This document shows, one piece after another, positions 17,137 through 25,630 of a stretch of DNA of 64,000 bases. Origin of the DNA: Verrucomicrobiota bacterium. Its GTDB lineage: Bacteria > Verrucomicrobiota > Verrucomicrobiia > Opitutales > Opitutaceae. A model generated the notes under the pieces. That model ran no database searches and was not told where the DNA came from. It saw only the letters and a list, made by a program, of their open reading frames with translations. How positions within the stretch are numbered: the first letter of the stretch is position 1; every line of letters begins with the position of its first letter. Location: the NCBI GenBank assembly GCA_023416735.1, contig JAEZGX010000011.1, forward strand, positions 86,831 through 150,830. The letters are read 5' to 3'. The position numbers and the translations under genes are program-made.

Positions 17137-17859
17137 GTGCACTGCGCGCGGAATCCAAAGTGGGCGCCCATACAATCGATCCTCCGCAGTCTTCTCAGGC
17201 CCCTGCTTATCACCGCAGCAACATGCGCGTTTGCAGCTGAGACAGGCCCTAGCCCGCTTCAGCTGCGTGACGGCCGAAAGTTCGATCGCTGGCGCATAGT
17301 AGGAGAATCGTCTGATTCTGTAACTATTCGCTATAAAGAGGGCCTGGCAAAGGTAGACAAACGGCAGCTCCCCGACGCGTTGCGAGCGCAATACCCCTAT
17401 GATGAGCAGGGAGCCAAAGAAGAGCGGGCGACCAGCGAAAGGCTGCGACGCGAACGAGAGCTACGTCAGGCGGAGCAACGGCGTCGCGCGGAACGCGCGT
17501 TGGAAGCCGAGCGAAAAAAGCAGACAGACATAGCCGAGGCGGCTGAGGTCGTGATCGATGCCTCCACGCGAAAGCAAATCACTGCTGCGGTGAAGGCGCA
17601 CGCGGAACGTTTCTTCCGTTATGAGTATCAACCCGCCACTCCAGGAAAAATTATCTCTATAACGGTGGACGTTTCTGCGGAACCGCCGATCCCCTGGACG
17701 GGATGGAAAAACAGATATGAGGTGCGTGGTCGCGGGTATCTCCAATTTTATAATTCTCACTACCGGAGCGGTGGCTTTGATCGCTCGGCCCGTGATTATC
17801 GCGCCATAATCGAGCTCGTTGACGGGCAGATTGAAATCACCTCTTTCGAGCTGCGATAG
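17137..17859 (+). CDS. Secreted protein of unknown function, lower-GC gene
   Basis: About 240 residues from a GTG at 17137; the start is uncertain (GTG at 17020 is the longer option). A hydrophobic leader (LLRPLLITAATCAFAA) is followed by RDGRKFDRWRIVGES and DSVTIRYKEGLAKVDKRQLPD. This is an SH3-like pattern common in Verrucomicrobia and Planctomycetes secreted proteins. A charged coiled coil (about 90-135, rich in Arg/Glu/Ala) links to a beta-rich C-terminal domain with YEVRGRGYLQFYNSHY. G+C and codon use are clearly lower than in neighbours, suggesting acquisition from another lineage. No enzyme motif. Confidence 0.6.
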   Translation: MHCARNPKWAPIQSILRSLLRPLLITAATCAFAAETGPSPLQLRDGRKFDRWRIVGESSDSVTIRYKEGLAKVDKRQLPDALRAQYPYDEQGAKEERATSERLRRERELRQAEQRRRAERALEAERKKQTDIAEAAEVVIDASTRKQITAAVKAHAERFFRYEYQPATPGKIISITVDVSAEPPIPWTGWKNRYEVRGRGYLQFYNSHYRSGGFDRSARDYRAIIELVDGQIEITSFELR

Positions 17860-18242
17860 GGAATCACGTTCATCGTGCGTAAGGGCCCCCGAGCCATTGA
17901 AACCCACTTCGCTAATCGCTACCCCCAAAAACTCAGTTTTCCGGTGACCACTTGGATGAGCACCGCCGGTGGCCCTCACCGGCCGCGCCGTTCTAGCGTT
18001 CCGGATCGCGATGGAGACACGCGATCACGCCACGATCTTGCCCGCCGATCGATGATCGATCCAGTGCCCTGCGACGCGCCTCGGCGCCAGCGCACCGGTT
18101 CCACAGATTGTCGTCCTGTCGCGAGGTAAAGCGGTCCCGTGTGGTCACGCATCTGTAGCCAAACTGAAGCCGAAAAGCGTCCAGCTACGTCAAATCTGTT
18201 TCCTCCAGCCACCGTTTCCCCATTTCTACTCTGAAAACGCGT
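17860..18242. other. Intergenic stretch before tRNA-Leu
   Basis: No supported gene. Short open frames exist but lack a family, a ribosome site or sensible composition. It lies downstream of the minus-strand tRNA, so it may hold the tRNA 3' trailer; no clear terminator is seen. Confidence 0.4.
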
Positions 18243-18326
18243 TGGTGCTCGGGACAGGACTTGAACCTGCACGCCTTACGGCAACGGCTTCTAAGACCGT
18301 CGTGTCTGCCATTCCACCACCCGAGC
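18243..18326 (-). tRNA. tRNA-Leu (anticodon UAG)
   Basis: On the minus strand the acceptor stem GCTCGGG pairs with CCCGAGC, followed by discriminator A and an encoded CCA. The anticodon loop is CTTAGAA in a five-pair stem (ACGGT/GCCGT, one G-U), giving anticodon UAG for CUA. A long variable arm (class II) is present and the T arm is GCAGGTTCAAGTCCTGT. Length 84 including CCA. Confidence 0.95.
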
Positions 18327-18382
18327 GCAAACGTGGTTCGGGGATTTCATTTCAGCGCCTGCACGACGCAAGCGAGGAATCC

Positions 18383-18420
18383 TTCTGCTTCGCGCCTTCT
18401 GCGCCTCTTCGCGGCCAAAA
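18383..18420. repeat. TTCGCGCC/TTCTGCGCC short repeat
   Basis: Imperfect tandem words CTTCGCGCC, TTCTGCGCC and TCTTCGCGGCC upstream of the tRNA. This resembles the TTTGCGCCTTTGCG class of dispersed short repeats. Non-coding. Confidence 0.4.
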
Positions 18421-18483
18421 ATCCAGCTGCCCTATTCCGAACAGCTCCGCGATTGAACACTAAGCAGCCTGTCGCGTTGGATC

Positions 18484-18511
18484 ATCCGTGTTGATCCGTG
18501 TCCATCCGTGG
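18484..18511. repeat. 10-base ATCCGTG tandem repeat, copy 1
   Basis: Units ATCCGTGTTG, ATCCGTGTCC and ATCCGTGG in tandem, just beyond the stop of sufE. A second array of the same family lies on the other side of sufE at 19041-19090. Confidence 0.7.
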
Positions 18512-18549
18512 TAAATTCATCTTCCGCGGCGCCGGTTCAGTTTCCCGGC

Positions 18550-19011
18550 CTACACGCCCGCCGCGCGCTCGCGATTCAACCACACTTTCGCCGCGCTCTT
18601 CATTCGCGTGAGGATGTAATACACCGTCTGGCTCCGTAGCCGCACGAGTTGCCCACCCACAATCTTCGGCACGAAGTCCTGGGGCACCTCCAACACCGCC
18701 TCGGGCGTCGCGCCGTCCAGACCTTTGCACAGGATCGAGGTCATCGCGCGCGTCAGCGTCTGCACGTGCGGCCCGAGCGTAATCCTAAAATGCGCCGCCC
18801 GCGTGCCCGGCTCCACACGCAGAAACACGCCCACCGTGTCCGTGCACTCCTCATCCTTCCGTGTGTCCTCGAGATCGAAACTCTCTCCGGGCTTCGGTGC
18901 ACACGCCGCCGCGCTGTCCGCGTAAGCGATCAGATTCTCCCGCTTCTCGTCTTCCGACAGCACATCGAAGAACTCAACAATCTCGGCCAGGTTCGGCGGA
19001 TAGTGTGACAT
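18550..19011 (-). CDS. sufE: SufE family sulfur acceptor protein
   Basis: 153 residues, usual length for SufE. SufE accepts persulfide sulfur from a cysteine desulfurase (or here perhaps a sulfurtransferase) and passes it to Fe-S assembly. The acceptor cysteine is in KDEECTDTVGVFL (about residue 56), in the position of the conserved SufE cysteine. LDGATPEAVLEVPQDFV is the family C-terminal pattern. It lies downstream of a sulfurtransferase gene on the same strand, separated by 86 bases containing a repeat hairpin. The same SseA-SufE pairing is known in actinobacteria. Confidence 0.88.
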   Translation of the reverse strand: MSHYPPNLAEIVEFFDVLSEDEKRENLIAYADSAAACAPKPGESFDLEDTRKDEECTDTVGVFLRVEPGTRAAHFRITLGPHVQTLTRAMTSILCKGLDGATPEAVLEVPQDFVPKIVGGQLVRLRSQTVYYILTRMKSAAKVWLNRERAAGV

Positions 19012-19040
19012 TTCAAATCAGCAAAACCACAGATCGCTCA

Positions 19041-19090
19041 GATGAACACGGATAAAATCGATCCGTGGCCATCCGTGTTCATCCGTGGTT
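19041..19090. repeat. ATCCGTG repeat array with inverted copy, copy 2
   Basis: GATGAACACGGAT (19041-19053) is the exact reverse complement of ATCCGTGTTCATC (19071-19083). The right arm sits inside three tandem 10-base units (ATCCGTGGCC, ATCCGTGTTC, ATCCGTGGTT). The 17-base spacing would allow a hairpin in the transcript between the sulfurtransferase and sufE genes. Confidence 0.7.
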
Positions 19091-19097
19091 CACTTTA

Positions 19098-19985
19098 TCA
19101 CCCCGGCTGCTCCCCCTTCACGATCGGCGAACGCACCATGTTGCCCCACTCGGTCCAGGAACCATCGTAGTTCCGCACCTTGTCATACCCGAGCAGATAC
19201 GTGAGCACGAACCAGGTGTGGCTCGACCGCTCGCCGATGCGGCAATACGCGATGATGTCATCGTCCTTCTTCAACCCGAGATTCTCGGTGTAGATCTTTT
19301 TCAACTCGTCGAAGGTCTTGAACGTCCCGTCATCGTTCGCCGCGATCTTCCAGGGCACGCTGCGCGCACCCGGCACGTGTCCGCCTCGCAACACACCTTC
19401 CTGCGGATACTCCGGCATGTGCGTGATCTCGCCCTTGTATTCGCCCGGCGAACGCACGTCGATCAGCGGCCGGCGCGCTTTCGCATGCTCGAGCGTATCC
19501 ACATAGAAAGCACGGATCTCGTCGTCCCGCCGCTTCGCCGGCACCGGGTATTCCGTTCGTGGATACTTCGGTTTTTCGCGCGTGATGGGACGCCCCTCCG
19601 CCTTCCACTTCGCACTGCCGCCATCGAGCAGTTTCACTCTCTCGTGTCCGAACAGCCGAAAGGCCCACAGCGCATACGCCGCCCACCAGTTCGATTTGTC
19701 GCCGTAAAACACGACCGTCGTGTCCGGGCCGATCCCGTTTTTCGCGCACACGTCGGCAAATTTCTCCGGGGACACATAGTCTCGCTGCGTCTCCTCTTGG
19801 AGATCGCCACGCCAGTCGATGTGCACCGCACCCGGGATGTGCCCGGTATCGTAGAGGAGAACATCCTCGTTGCTCTCCACGATCCGGATCGCCGGATCGT
19901 TCAAATGCTCCTGCAACCAGGCGCCGTCGACCAACACCTCCGGATGCGCATACGCGGAAAACTTCGGATTCATGCCTTGGATCAT
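19098..19985 (-). CDS. sseA: Thiosulfate/3-mercaptopyruvate sulfurtransferase (SseA type)
   Basis: 295 residues made of two rhodanese domains. The N-terminal one is inactive (about 15-135; HIPGAVHIDWRGDLQ). The C-terminal one is active, with the loop CRIGERSS and the catalytic cysteine at about 248. The signature RSSHTWFVLTYLLGYDKVRNYDGSW fits SseA. It transfers sulfane sulfur to a thiol acceptor; the adjacent SufE is a natural partner. An ATG at 19973 (MNPKF) would shorten the protein by four residues. Upstream lies a divergent esterase gene. Confidence 0.88.
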   Translation of the reverse strand: MIQGMNPKFSAYAHPEVLVDGAWLQEHLNDPAIRIVESNEDVLLYDTGHIPGAVHIDWRGDLQEETQRDYVSPEKFADVCAKNGIGPDTTVVFYGDKSNWWAAYALWAFRLFGHERVKLLDGGSAKWKAEGRPITREKPKYPRTEYPVPAKRRDDEIRAFYVDTLEHAKARRPLIDVRSPGEYKGEITHMPEYPQEGVLRGGHVPGARSVPWKIAANDDGTFKTFDELKKIYTENLGLKKDDDIIAYCRIGERSSHTWFVLTYLLGYDKVRNYDGSWTEWGNMVRSPIVKGEQPG

Positions 19986-20173
19986 GCGGCTTGCTTCGCG
20001 GGGCGCAACCGACTCCGCCCGTCATAAGCGGCCCCGCCGCGCATCGACGCACGCGACCGTTCATCCCGCTCGTCTTGACGATCCTTGCGCCGGGAAACAT
20101 CAACCTTCTGCAGCTTTCCCCGCGCGAACGACTTCGCTCGATCGCGATCCCGCTACCCCTCCCAGCCCGCTCC

Positions 20174-21214
20174 ATGATCACAAGATATCTGCGCCTGGCT
20201 CTTCTCGCCTTCTGCAGCACGGCGCAAGCCGTCGCCGCGTTCCCGACGGGAACAGTCGTCACCGGCTCGATCTCTTCCCGGCACCTCGAAAACGCCATGG
20301 GCGAGAACCCCACGCGCGCCATCTCCGTGTATCTGCCACCCGACTACAACACGAGCCAGACGCACTATCCGGTCATCTACTTCCTTCACGGTTTCACCGG
20401 CGACAACACGATGCTGAAGCGCATCGCTCCGCTGCTCGATCAGGCAATCGCCACGCGTCGCATTCGACCGTTCATCATGGCGATTCCCGACCACAAGACG
20501 ACCTACGACGGCAGTTTCTACAGCAACTCCGGCGTGTTCGGAAACTGGGAAGACTTCACCGTCCGCGACGTCGTCGGCTACGTGGACACGCATTTCCGCA
20601 CGCTCGCTGAGCGCGGAAGCCGCGGCATCACCGGCCACAGCATGGGCGGTTACGGCGCGTTGTTGCTGGCGATGAAACATCCCGAGGTCTTCAGCACCGT
20701 TTACGCGCTGAGTCCCGGCGCGCTCGCCATCGTCCGGGAATATGGCCCCAACAGCGACACCTACCGCAGTCTCGCCTCCGTCACCTCGATGGAGGAACTC
20801 GCCCAAACCTACTTCGGCAAAGTCGTCATCGCCTTCGGCCGTTCGTGGTCCCCCAACCCCGACAAGCCGCCGTTCTACTGCGATCTGCCTTTCGATTTCT
20901 CCACCGGCCATCTGGTCGTCAACGAAGACGCCCTCCGCAAATGGCAGGCCAACATGCCGCTCTACATGATCGACGATTATCGCGAAAACCTGCTGAAGCT
21001 GCGCGCGATCAAATTCGACTGGGGCCGCAACGCCGGCGAACGCTTCACCCTCCAGTGCGACATGTTCAGCCAGCGTTTGGAAAACGCCGGCATCACTCAC
21101 TTCGCCGAGGAATACATCGGCACCCACACGAGCGACATCTACACGCCTTCCGGTCGCCTCCCGCAACAAATGCTGCCGTTCTTCGATCACTACTTGGACT
21201 TCGCCTCCAACTGA
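20174..21214 (+). CDS. Secreted esterase (esterase D/feruloyl esterase-like alpha/beta hydrolase)
   Basis: 346 residues. Signal peptide MITRYLRLALLAFCSTAQAVA. Alpha/beta hydrolase of the putative-esterase family: VIYFLHGFTGDN (oxyanion region), nucleophile elbow GHSMGGYG with Ser at about 156, and a C-terminal acid/His region. Such proteins include carbohydrate esterases, feruloyl esterases and S-formylglutathione hydrolase relatives. The substrate is not deducible, but export suggests polymer or carbohydrate esters. A second, unrelated secreted hydrolase gene follows 20 bases later, so the two are likely co-expressed. Confidence 0.8.
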   Translation: MITRYLRLALLAFCSTAQAVAAFPTGTVVTGSISSRHLENAMGENPTRAISVYLPPDYNTSQTHYPVIYFLHGFTGDNTMLKRIAPLLDQAIATRRIRPFIMAIPDHKTTYDGSFYSNSGVFGNWEDFTVRDVVGYVDTHFRTLAERGSRGITGHSMGGYGALLLAMKHPEVFSTVYALSPGALAIVREYGPNSDTYRSLASVTSMEELAQTYFGKVVIAFGRSWSPNPDKPPFYCDLPFDFSTGHLVVNEDALRKWQANMPLYMIDDYRENLLKLRAIKFDWGRNAGERFTLQCDMFSQRLENAGITHFAEEYIGTHTSDIYTPSGRLPQQMLPFFDHYLDFASN

Positions 21215-21234
21215 CACTTCTCTCGATCAACCCC

Positions 21235-22476
21235 ATGAAACGTTTGTTACCCTGCCTCGCATTGAGCCTGATCCTCTCGTCCGCCACCGCGGCCGACGTC
21301 GATTCGCAACAGCCGCAAACATTCGCCGTCGCACTCGATCCCGCCTCGCACGGCACGTTCTCCCTCGATCCGGCGTTGCCGCCCAATGGCCGCTACCCAG
21401 CCGGCACCGTCGTCAAGGTGACCACCAAGCCTGACGCCGGCTACACGCTCGATGCGGGCTACTACTCCGTGCCGGGTCGCTGGGGCGCGATGTATCACGA
21501 ATCCATGACACCGACGTTCGAGGTCACGATTGATCGCGACAAAAACATCGGCGCTTCCTTCATCGAGCAATCCGCCGTGGCCCACCTTGATGTGCGTCAC
21601 AACATCGTTTACGCCCAGCCCGGCGTGAAGCCGTTGAAGTATGACGTCTTCTCCCCCAAGGGCGCGAAAAACCTTCCCATCATCGTCATCATCCACGGCG
21701 GCGGCTGGACCACCAACAACGAGGACGTGATGCGCGGACTCGCCCGCGAACTCACGAAGGGCGGAAAGTTCGTCGCGTGCAGCATCGACTATCGCTGGCT
21801 GGGCAAGGCCGATGGCGACACCACCGCGAACACGATGGCGAATCTCATCGAGGATTGTTACGGCGCCATCGCTCACATCATGGAGCACGCGGCCGATTAC
21901 GGCGGCGATCCCACGCGCATCGGCGTCACCGGTGACAGCGCGGGCGGCCACTTGTCGGCATCGATTTCCTTGATGGTCGAGCGCATCGGCGAACGCGGCT
22001 TTGGCCGCGAATCCGGAGTGTTCGAATTCAAACCCACCTATCTCCCTTCCGGAAAAAGCGTCGCCCAAGTGCGATCCGAGATGCTGAAAGCCATCCGCGC
22101 CGCCGCCCCGAGCTATGGCGTGTTCGCCGGCGATTTCTTGAAGGCCGACGCGGAAAATCCCGCGGCCGACGAAACCTGGAATCGCGCCATCATGCCGCTT
22201 TACTCCATTCCCGACGCCGCCACGCGCGCTGTGCCGCAATACCTCACCCGCGGCACAAAGGATCCGCTCATCACCGACCAGATGAACGTCGACTTCATGG
22301 AAGCGCTCGTCGCGAAAGGCCAGCGCGTGCAATACGTGCAGATCGGCGGCGCCCAGCACGCGTTCTTCGACTGGAAACCCGACGCCCAAACCAAAAATAC
22401 TTTCCATCACTACGGCGTTTATTACGCCGCGGAAATGAAAGCGTTCTTCGCCTCGGTGCTCTACGCGGACAAGTGA
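21235..22476 (+). CDS. Secreted alpha/beta hydrolase with N-terminal beta domain
   Basis: 413 residues. Signal peptide MKRLLPCLALSLILSSATA. Residues about 35-110 form a small beta module (GYTLDAGYYSVPG, FEVTIDRDKNIGASF) like the repeat found in InlB-type and listerial surface proteins. The catalytic domain has the HGGG oxyanion motif (about 154-157), nucleophile GDSAGGH (Ser about 235) and QHAFFDW near the end, a BD-FAE/lipase-like hydrolase. Probably an extracytoplasmic carbohydrate or lipid esterase. It ends six bases from the stop of a convergent gene. Confidence 0.8.
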   Translation: MKRLLPCLALSLILSSATAADVDSQQPQTFAVALDPASHGTFSLDPALPPNGRYPAGTVVKVTTKPDAGYTLDAGYYSVPGRWGAMYHESMTPTFEVTIDRDKNIGASFIEQSAVAHLDVRHNIVYAQPGVKPLKYDVFSPKGAKNLPIIVIIHGGGWTTNNEDVMRGLARELTKGGKFVACSIDYRWLGKADGDTTANTMANLIEDCYGAIAHIMEHAADYGGDPTRIGVTGDSAGGHLSASISLMVERIGERGFGRESGVFEFKPTYLPSGKSVAQVRSEMLKAIRAAAPSYGVFAGDFLKADAENPAADETWNRAIMPLYSIPDAATRAVPQYLTRGTKDPLITDQMNVDFMEALVAKGQRVQYVQIGGAQHAFFDWKPDAQTKNTFHHYGVYYAAEMKAFFASVLYADK

Positions 22477-22482
22477 GCGATC

Positions 22483-25400
22483 TCACTTCCTCGCGGAGGA
22501 ACGGCGTATCCAAAAAATCAGCACCAGCATCGCCCCGGCGGCAATCGCCGCCGACGCGGCGGGCTCCGGGATGGCCGCCGCCGTGACCGACAGCGTTCCG
22601 GCGGAATAGAGGGCGCTCGTATCCCATAACAGATCCGGAGCCAGGGTCGGCAGCAGCAAGCTCGCGAACTCACCGGCCGAGCTTTCGAAGCCAAAAAGAT
22701 CGAAGCTTGCTCCTGCTTCCGGAACAAAGCTGTCGATCAAGGTCAGCTGCAATGTCCCGCCAAACGTCACCGAGCCCGACACGTCGATCGCATCGAAACT
22801 TAAGCCCCGCGCCGTGCCGCCGATCTCCATCATCGTCGTGCCCAACAAGGTCAGATCGCCCGTGACCGTCAGCAAACCGGCCGAGTTTCCCGGTGCGAGC
22901 GTGCCACCCTCCGATACCGTGAGCGACGCGAGCGTGCCCGTGCCGGAAAGGAATCCACCGTCCTGCACCGTCGCCGTCCCGGTGAAGGTGGCGCCCGTCG
23001 TGTTCACGTTTCCGCCTTCCACCACCAGCGTTCCTCCGACCGATCCGCTGTAAACCTGGTCCACGCGCACGATCTGCGTGCCGGCATAATTCGCGAGCCC
23101 CGTCGTCGCGCCGCCGCGAACGTCGATCGCGTTTGGGATGGCAAAGCCATTGAGATCGAGCATCCCGCCATCGACCCGCACGAGCCCTGTGCCAAAGGCA
23201 GTCGTGTTTTCTGCGCGCAGCGTGCCGGCAGAAAGCGTGGTGCCGCCAGCGTAAGTGTTCGCGCCCGCCAACGTCAGCGCTCCTTCGCCAATTTTCGCGA
23301 GTTGCCCCGCTCCACTCACGACGTGGCTGTGCGTGACATCGAAGCCGCTGGTGTCGACCGCCGCACCGCTTGCGCCAAGTTCGAATCCACGCAGGTCGTC
23401 GAACGCAGCGTCGTAGCGGATGCCGCCGCCATCCAGCCTGAGCGTTCCGCTGCCCAGTCGGTTGTCGGCATCGATCGCCAGCACTCCCCCGTTGACCGTC
23501 GTGCCGCCGGCGTAGCTGTTCGCGCCCGAAAGCGTTTGGACGCCAGCTCCTGTTTTCACCAAAGCGCCCGCGCCGGAAATCTCTCCGGCGAATTCATGGG
23601 CGGAGTCGGCGGCTGTCGAAACCGTGAGCGTTCCGCTGCCGAGCGCTACGACGCCGTTTCCGGACAGCCCGGCGATCGCCTGCGAATGTCCCGCGAGATC
23701 GAGTATGGCATTCGCCCCCACGGAAACGCTGGCCGCTGAGCTCAACGTGTTCACCGCCTGTGTCTGCAATGTGCCGGCATCAACGCGCAGCGCGCCTTCA
23801 AAGGTATTTGCACCCATCCAAATCATCGTCGCCTCGCCTTGCTTCACGAACGTGCCCTCGCCCGTCAGCGAGCCGGCCCAATAATTAAGCACCCGAGTCA
23901 GACCCGTCAGAGTCGCGCCGCCCAGTTGCACCGTGCTCGTATTGAATTGCCCCGTCGCAGCATCGTAGGAATCGAGATCGCCCACCGTCTGATCATACCC
24001 CGCGAGATCCACGACCGCTCCATTGAGAACGAACAACGCCGATCCTGCGCTCAATACATTCTCCGCGCCTACCCGCAACGTGCCGCCCCGCAGAAAGGTG
24101 GCGCCCGTGTGGCTTGCAACGCCATTGAGCACGAGCGTGCCGCTGCCCGACTTCACAAAATCGCCGAGGCCTGTGATCGGTCCGGCCCAAGTCGTCGATC
24201 CGGTCCCCGCCAGATCGGACGCCACCGCAACTTCCAACGTGCCGCCCGCGATCTCCGCTCCGCCGGCATGACCAATGCCTCCCGAAAGCACGAGGGTTCC
24301 CGCGCCGGTTTTTTCGAGTTCGCCGGCGCCCGCCGTCGCGCCGGTCCATTCGACGCGCGTCGATGCCGCCACATCGAAATGCGCCGCGCCCGACAACGTC
24401 AGCAGACGATCCGACGAGGTGAAACTATCGGCCGTGCGCAGCGTGGTGCCATCGCCGAGTGTGAGCGCGGTATCCGGCGCGCCGAGATTCGCGTCCGAGG
24501 AGATCGCGAGCGCGCCTCCGCTCACCGTCGTCCCGCCCAGGTAAGTGTTCTCTCCGCTCAGCGTGAGTTCGCCGCTGCCGGTTTTTTCCAATCTGCCTTC
24601 GCCGAAAATGTCTCCATTCCAGCTCGCCTCGCCGGAGCGCACGCCGAGATAACCCACTCCGCCGCTCAACTCCGTAGCGCGCGACGAAGACACGAAGCCG
24701 TCATTGAGCCACATGCCCGTGTTGACCCCGAAGGTCACGGCCGTGTCAGGTGCGCCGAGATTTTCATCCGTGAACACTTCCAGGTCCCCCGCCGCGATGT
24801 GAGTGCCGCCGGCGTAGGTATTCGCGCCGGAGAGGAGGATTATCCCGGATCCTTTTTTCACGAAAGCGCCGTCGCCCGAAATATCGCCGGTCAATGAAAC
24901 CGTCAACCCGTAGTAGATGGAGTAATTGTCCGCCTCGAGCGTGGCCTGCCCGGCAAGAACGACGTCGTTGGGCAGTGCAACCGAAGCTCCGCGGCGGGGA
25001 CTTATGAAACGCACGGACCCATTGGCGACGTGCAACGTCGTGGCCGAACTCATGCTCTCCATACTGGAATAGAGCATCAGCACCGCGTGGCTGTTGGTCA
25101 CATAAACATTTCCGAGCACCTGGCTGAGGTTGGGCAGGTTCAAGTAGCCGCCGACGAGATGGAAGTCGCCAGGACCGTCCATGATAAAATGCTGCTGGAA
25201 ATAGTCCTCGGCTGCTCCGGTGACACGAAGCGAAGAACCCTCCGTCAGGGTGTAGTAATAAGTATAGCCAGGCGTGAGATGCGCGGAATCCCACGTCGCG
25301 GTTTGATCACCATAAATGGTGTAATCCTCATACGCCTCTGGTTCATCCCCGGGACAGAAGATGCCGTCGGCCGGATCGGACATACATTCATCCTCTTGCC

Positions 25401-25494
25401 CGGAAACGTCGGATGAAAGCAGGCCAAATCCGGCTGCGCAGAGCACCGCACAGCGTGAAAGAAAAGATCCCAGGCGAAGTCGGAGCGGAAACAT
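22483..25494 (-). CDS. PEP-CTERM protein with autotransporter-associated beta-strand repeats
   Basis: 1003 residues. Signal peptide MFPLRLRLGSFLSRCAVLCAAGF. About seven PATR-type repeats are visible, each with a core like LSGANTYAGGTT and GGTL. No autotransporter barrel is present; instead the C-terminus is a PEP-CTERM signal (IPEP, then a membrane helix AGAMLVLIFWIRR and basic tail). This marks export and processing by an exosortase, none of which is encoded in the window. Probably a long beta-helical surface or matrix protein. Start ATG at 25494 chosen for the signal peptide. Confidence 0.85.
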   Translation of the reverse strand: MFPLRLRLGSFLSRCAVLCAAGFGLLSSDVSGQEDECMSDPADGIFCPGDEPEAYEDYTIYGDQTATWDSAHLTPGYTYYYTLTEGSSLRVTGAAEDYFQQHFIMDGPGDFHLVGGYLNLPNLSQVLGNVYVTNSHAVLMLYSSMESMSSATTLHVANGSVRFISPRRGASVALPNDVVLAGQATLEADNYSIYYGLTVSLTGDISGDGAFVKKGSGIILLSGANTYAGGTHIAAGDLEVFTDENLGAPDTAVTFGVNTGMWLNDGFVSSSRATELSGGVGYLGVRSGEASWNGDIFGEGRLEKTGSGELTLSGENTYLGGTTVSGGALAISSDANLGAPDTALTLGDGTTLRTADSFTSSDRLLTLSGAAHFDVAASTRVEWTGATAGAGELEKTGAGTLVLSGGIGHAGGAEIAGGTLEVAVASDLAGTGSTTWAGPITGLGDFVKSGSGTLVLNGVASHTGATFLRGGTLRVGAENVLSAGSALFVLNGAVVDLAGYDQTVGDLDSYDAATGQFNTSTVQLGGATLTGLTRVLNYWAGSLTGEGTFVKQGEATMIWMGANTFEGALRVDAGTLQTQAVNTLSSAASVSVGANAILDLAGHSQAIAGLSGNGVVALGSGTLTVSTAADSAHEFAGEISGAGALVKTGAGVQTLSGANSYAGGTTVNGGVLAIDADNRLGSGTLRLDGGGIRYDAAFDDLRGFELGASGAAVDTSGFDVTHSHVVSGAGQLAKIGEGALTLAGANTYAGGTTLSAGTLRAENTTAFGTGLVRVDGGMLDLNGFAIPNAIDVRGGATTGLANYAGTQIVRVDQVYSGSVGGTLVVEGGNVNTTGATFTGTATVQDGGFLSGTGTLASLTVSEGGTLAPGNSAGLLTVTGDLTLLGTTMMEIGGTARGLSFDAIDVSGSVTFGGTLQLTLIDSFVPEAGASFDLFGFESSAGEFASLLLPTLAPDLLWDTSALYSAGTLSVTAAAIPEPAASAAIAAGAMLVLIFWIRRSSARK

Positions 25495-25630
25495 GGAAGC
25501 CGCGGCGATATGAAACCGCGGCCAAAGACGAAAGCGGCAACCGGCCAACGGCATCCTCTGTCGCCGGACAGCACCGGCAGAGCGCTTTCACACTTGGGCT
25601 GATCGACCGCCAACGTCATGGTCTCTCGTG

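Noticed and set aside
17875..18129. Small plus-strand frame of 84 codons
   Set aside because: No start context, no domain, poor composition; left as intergenic.
22476..22483. Possible terminator between the two convergent genes
   Set aside because: Only six bases separate the genes; no hairpin is visible there.
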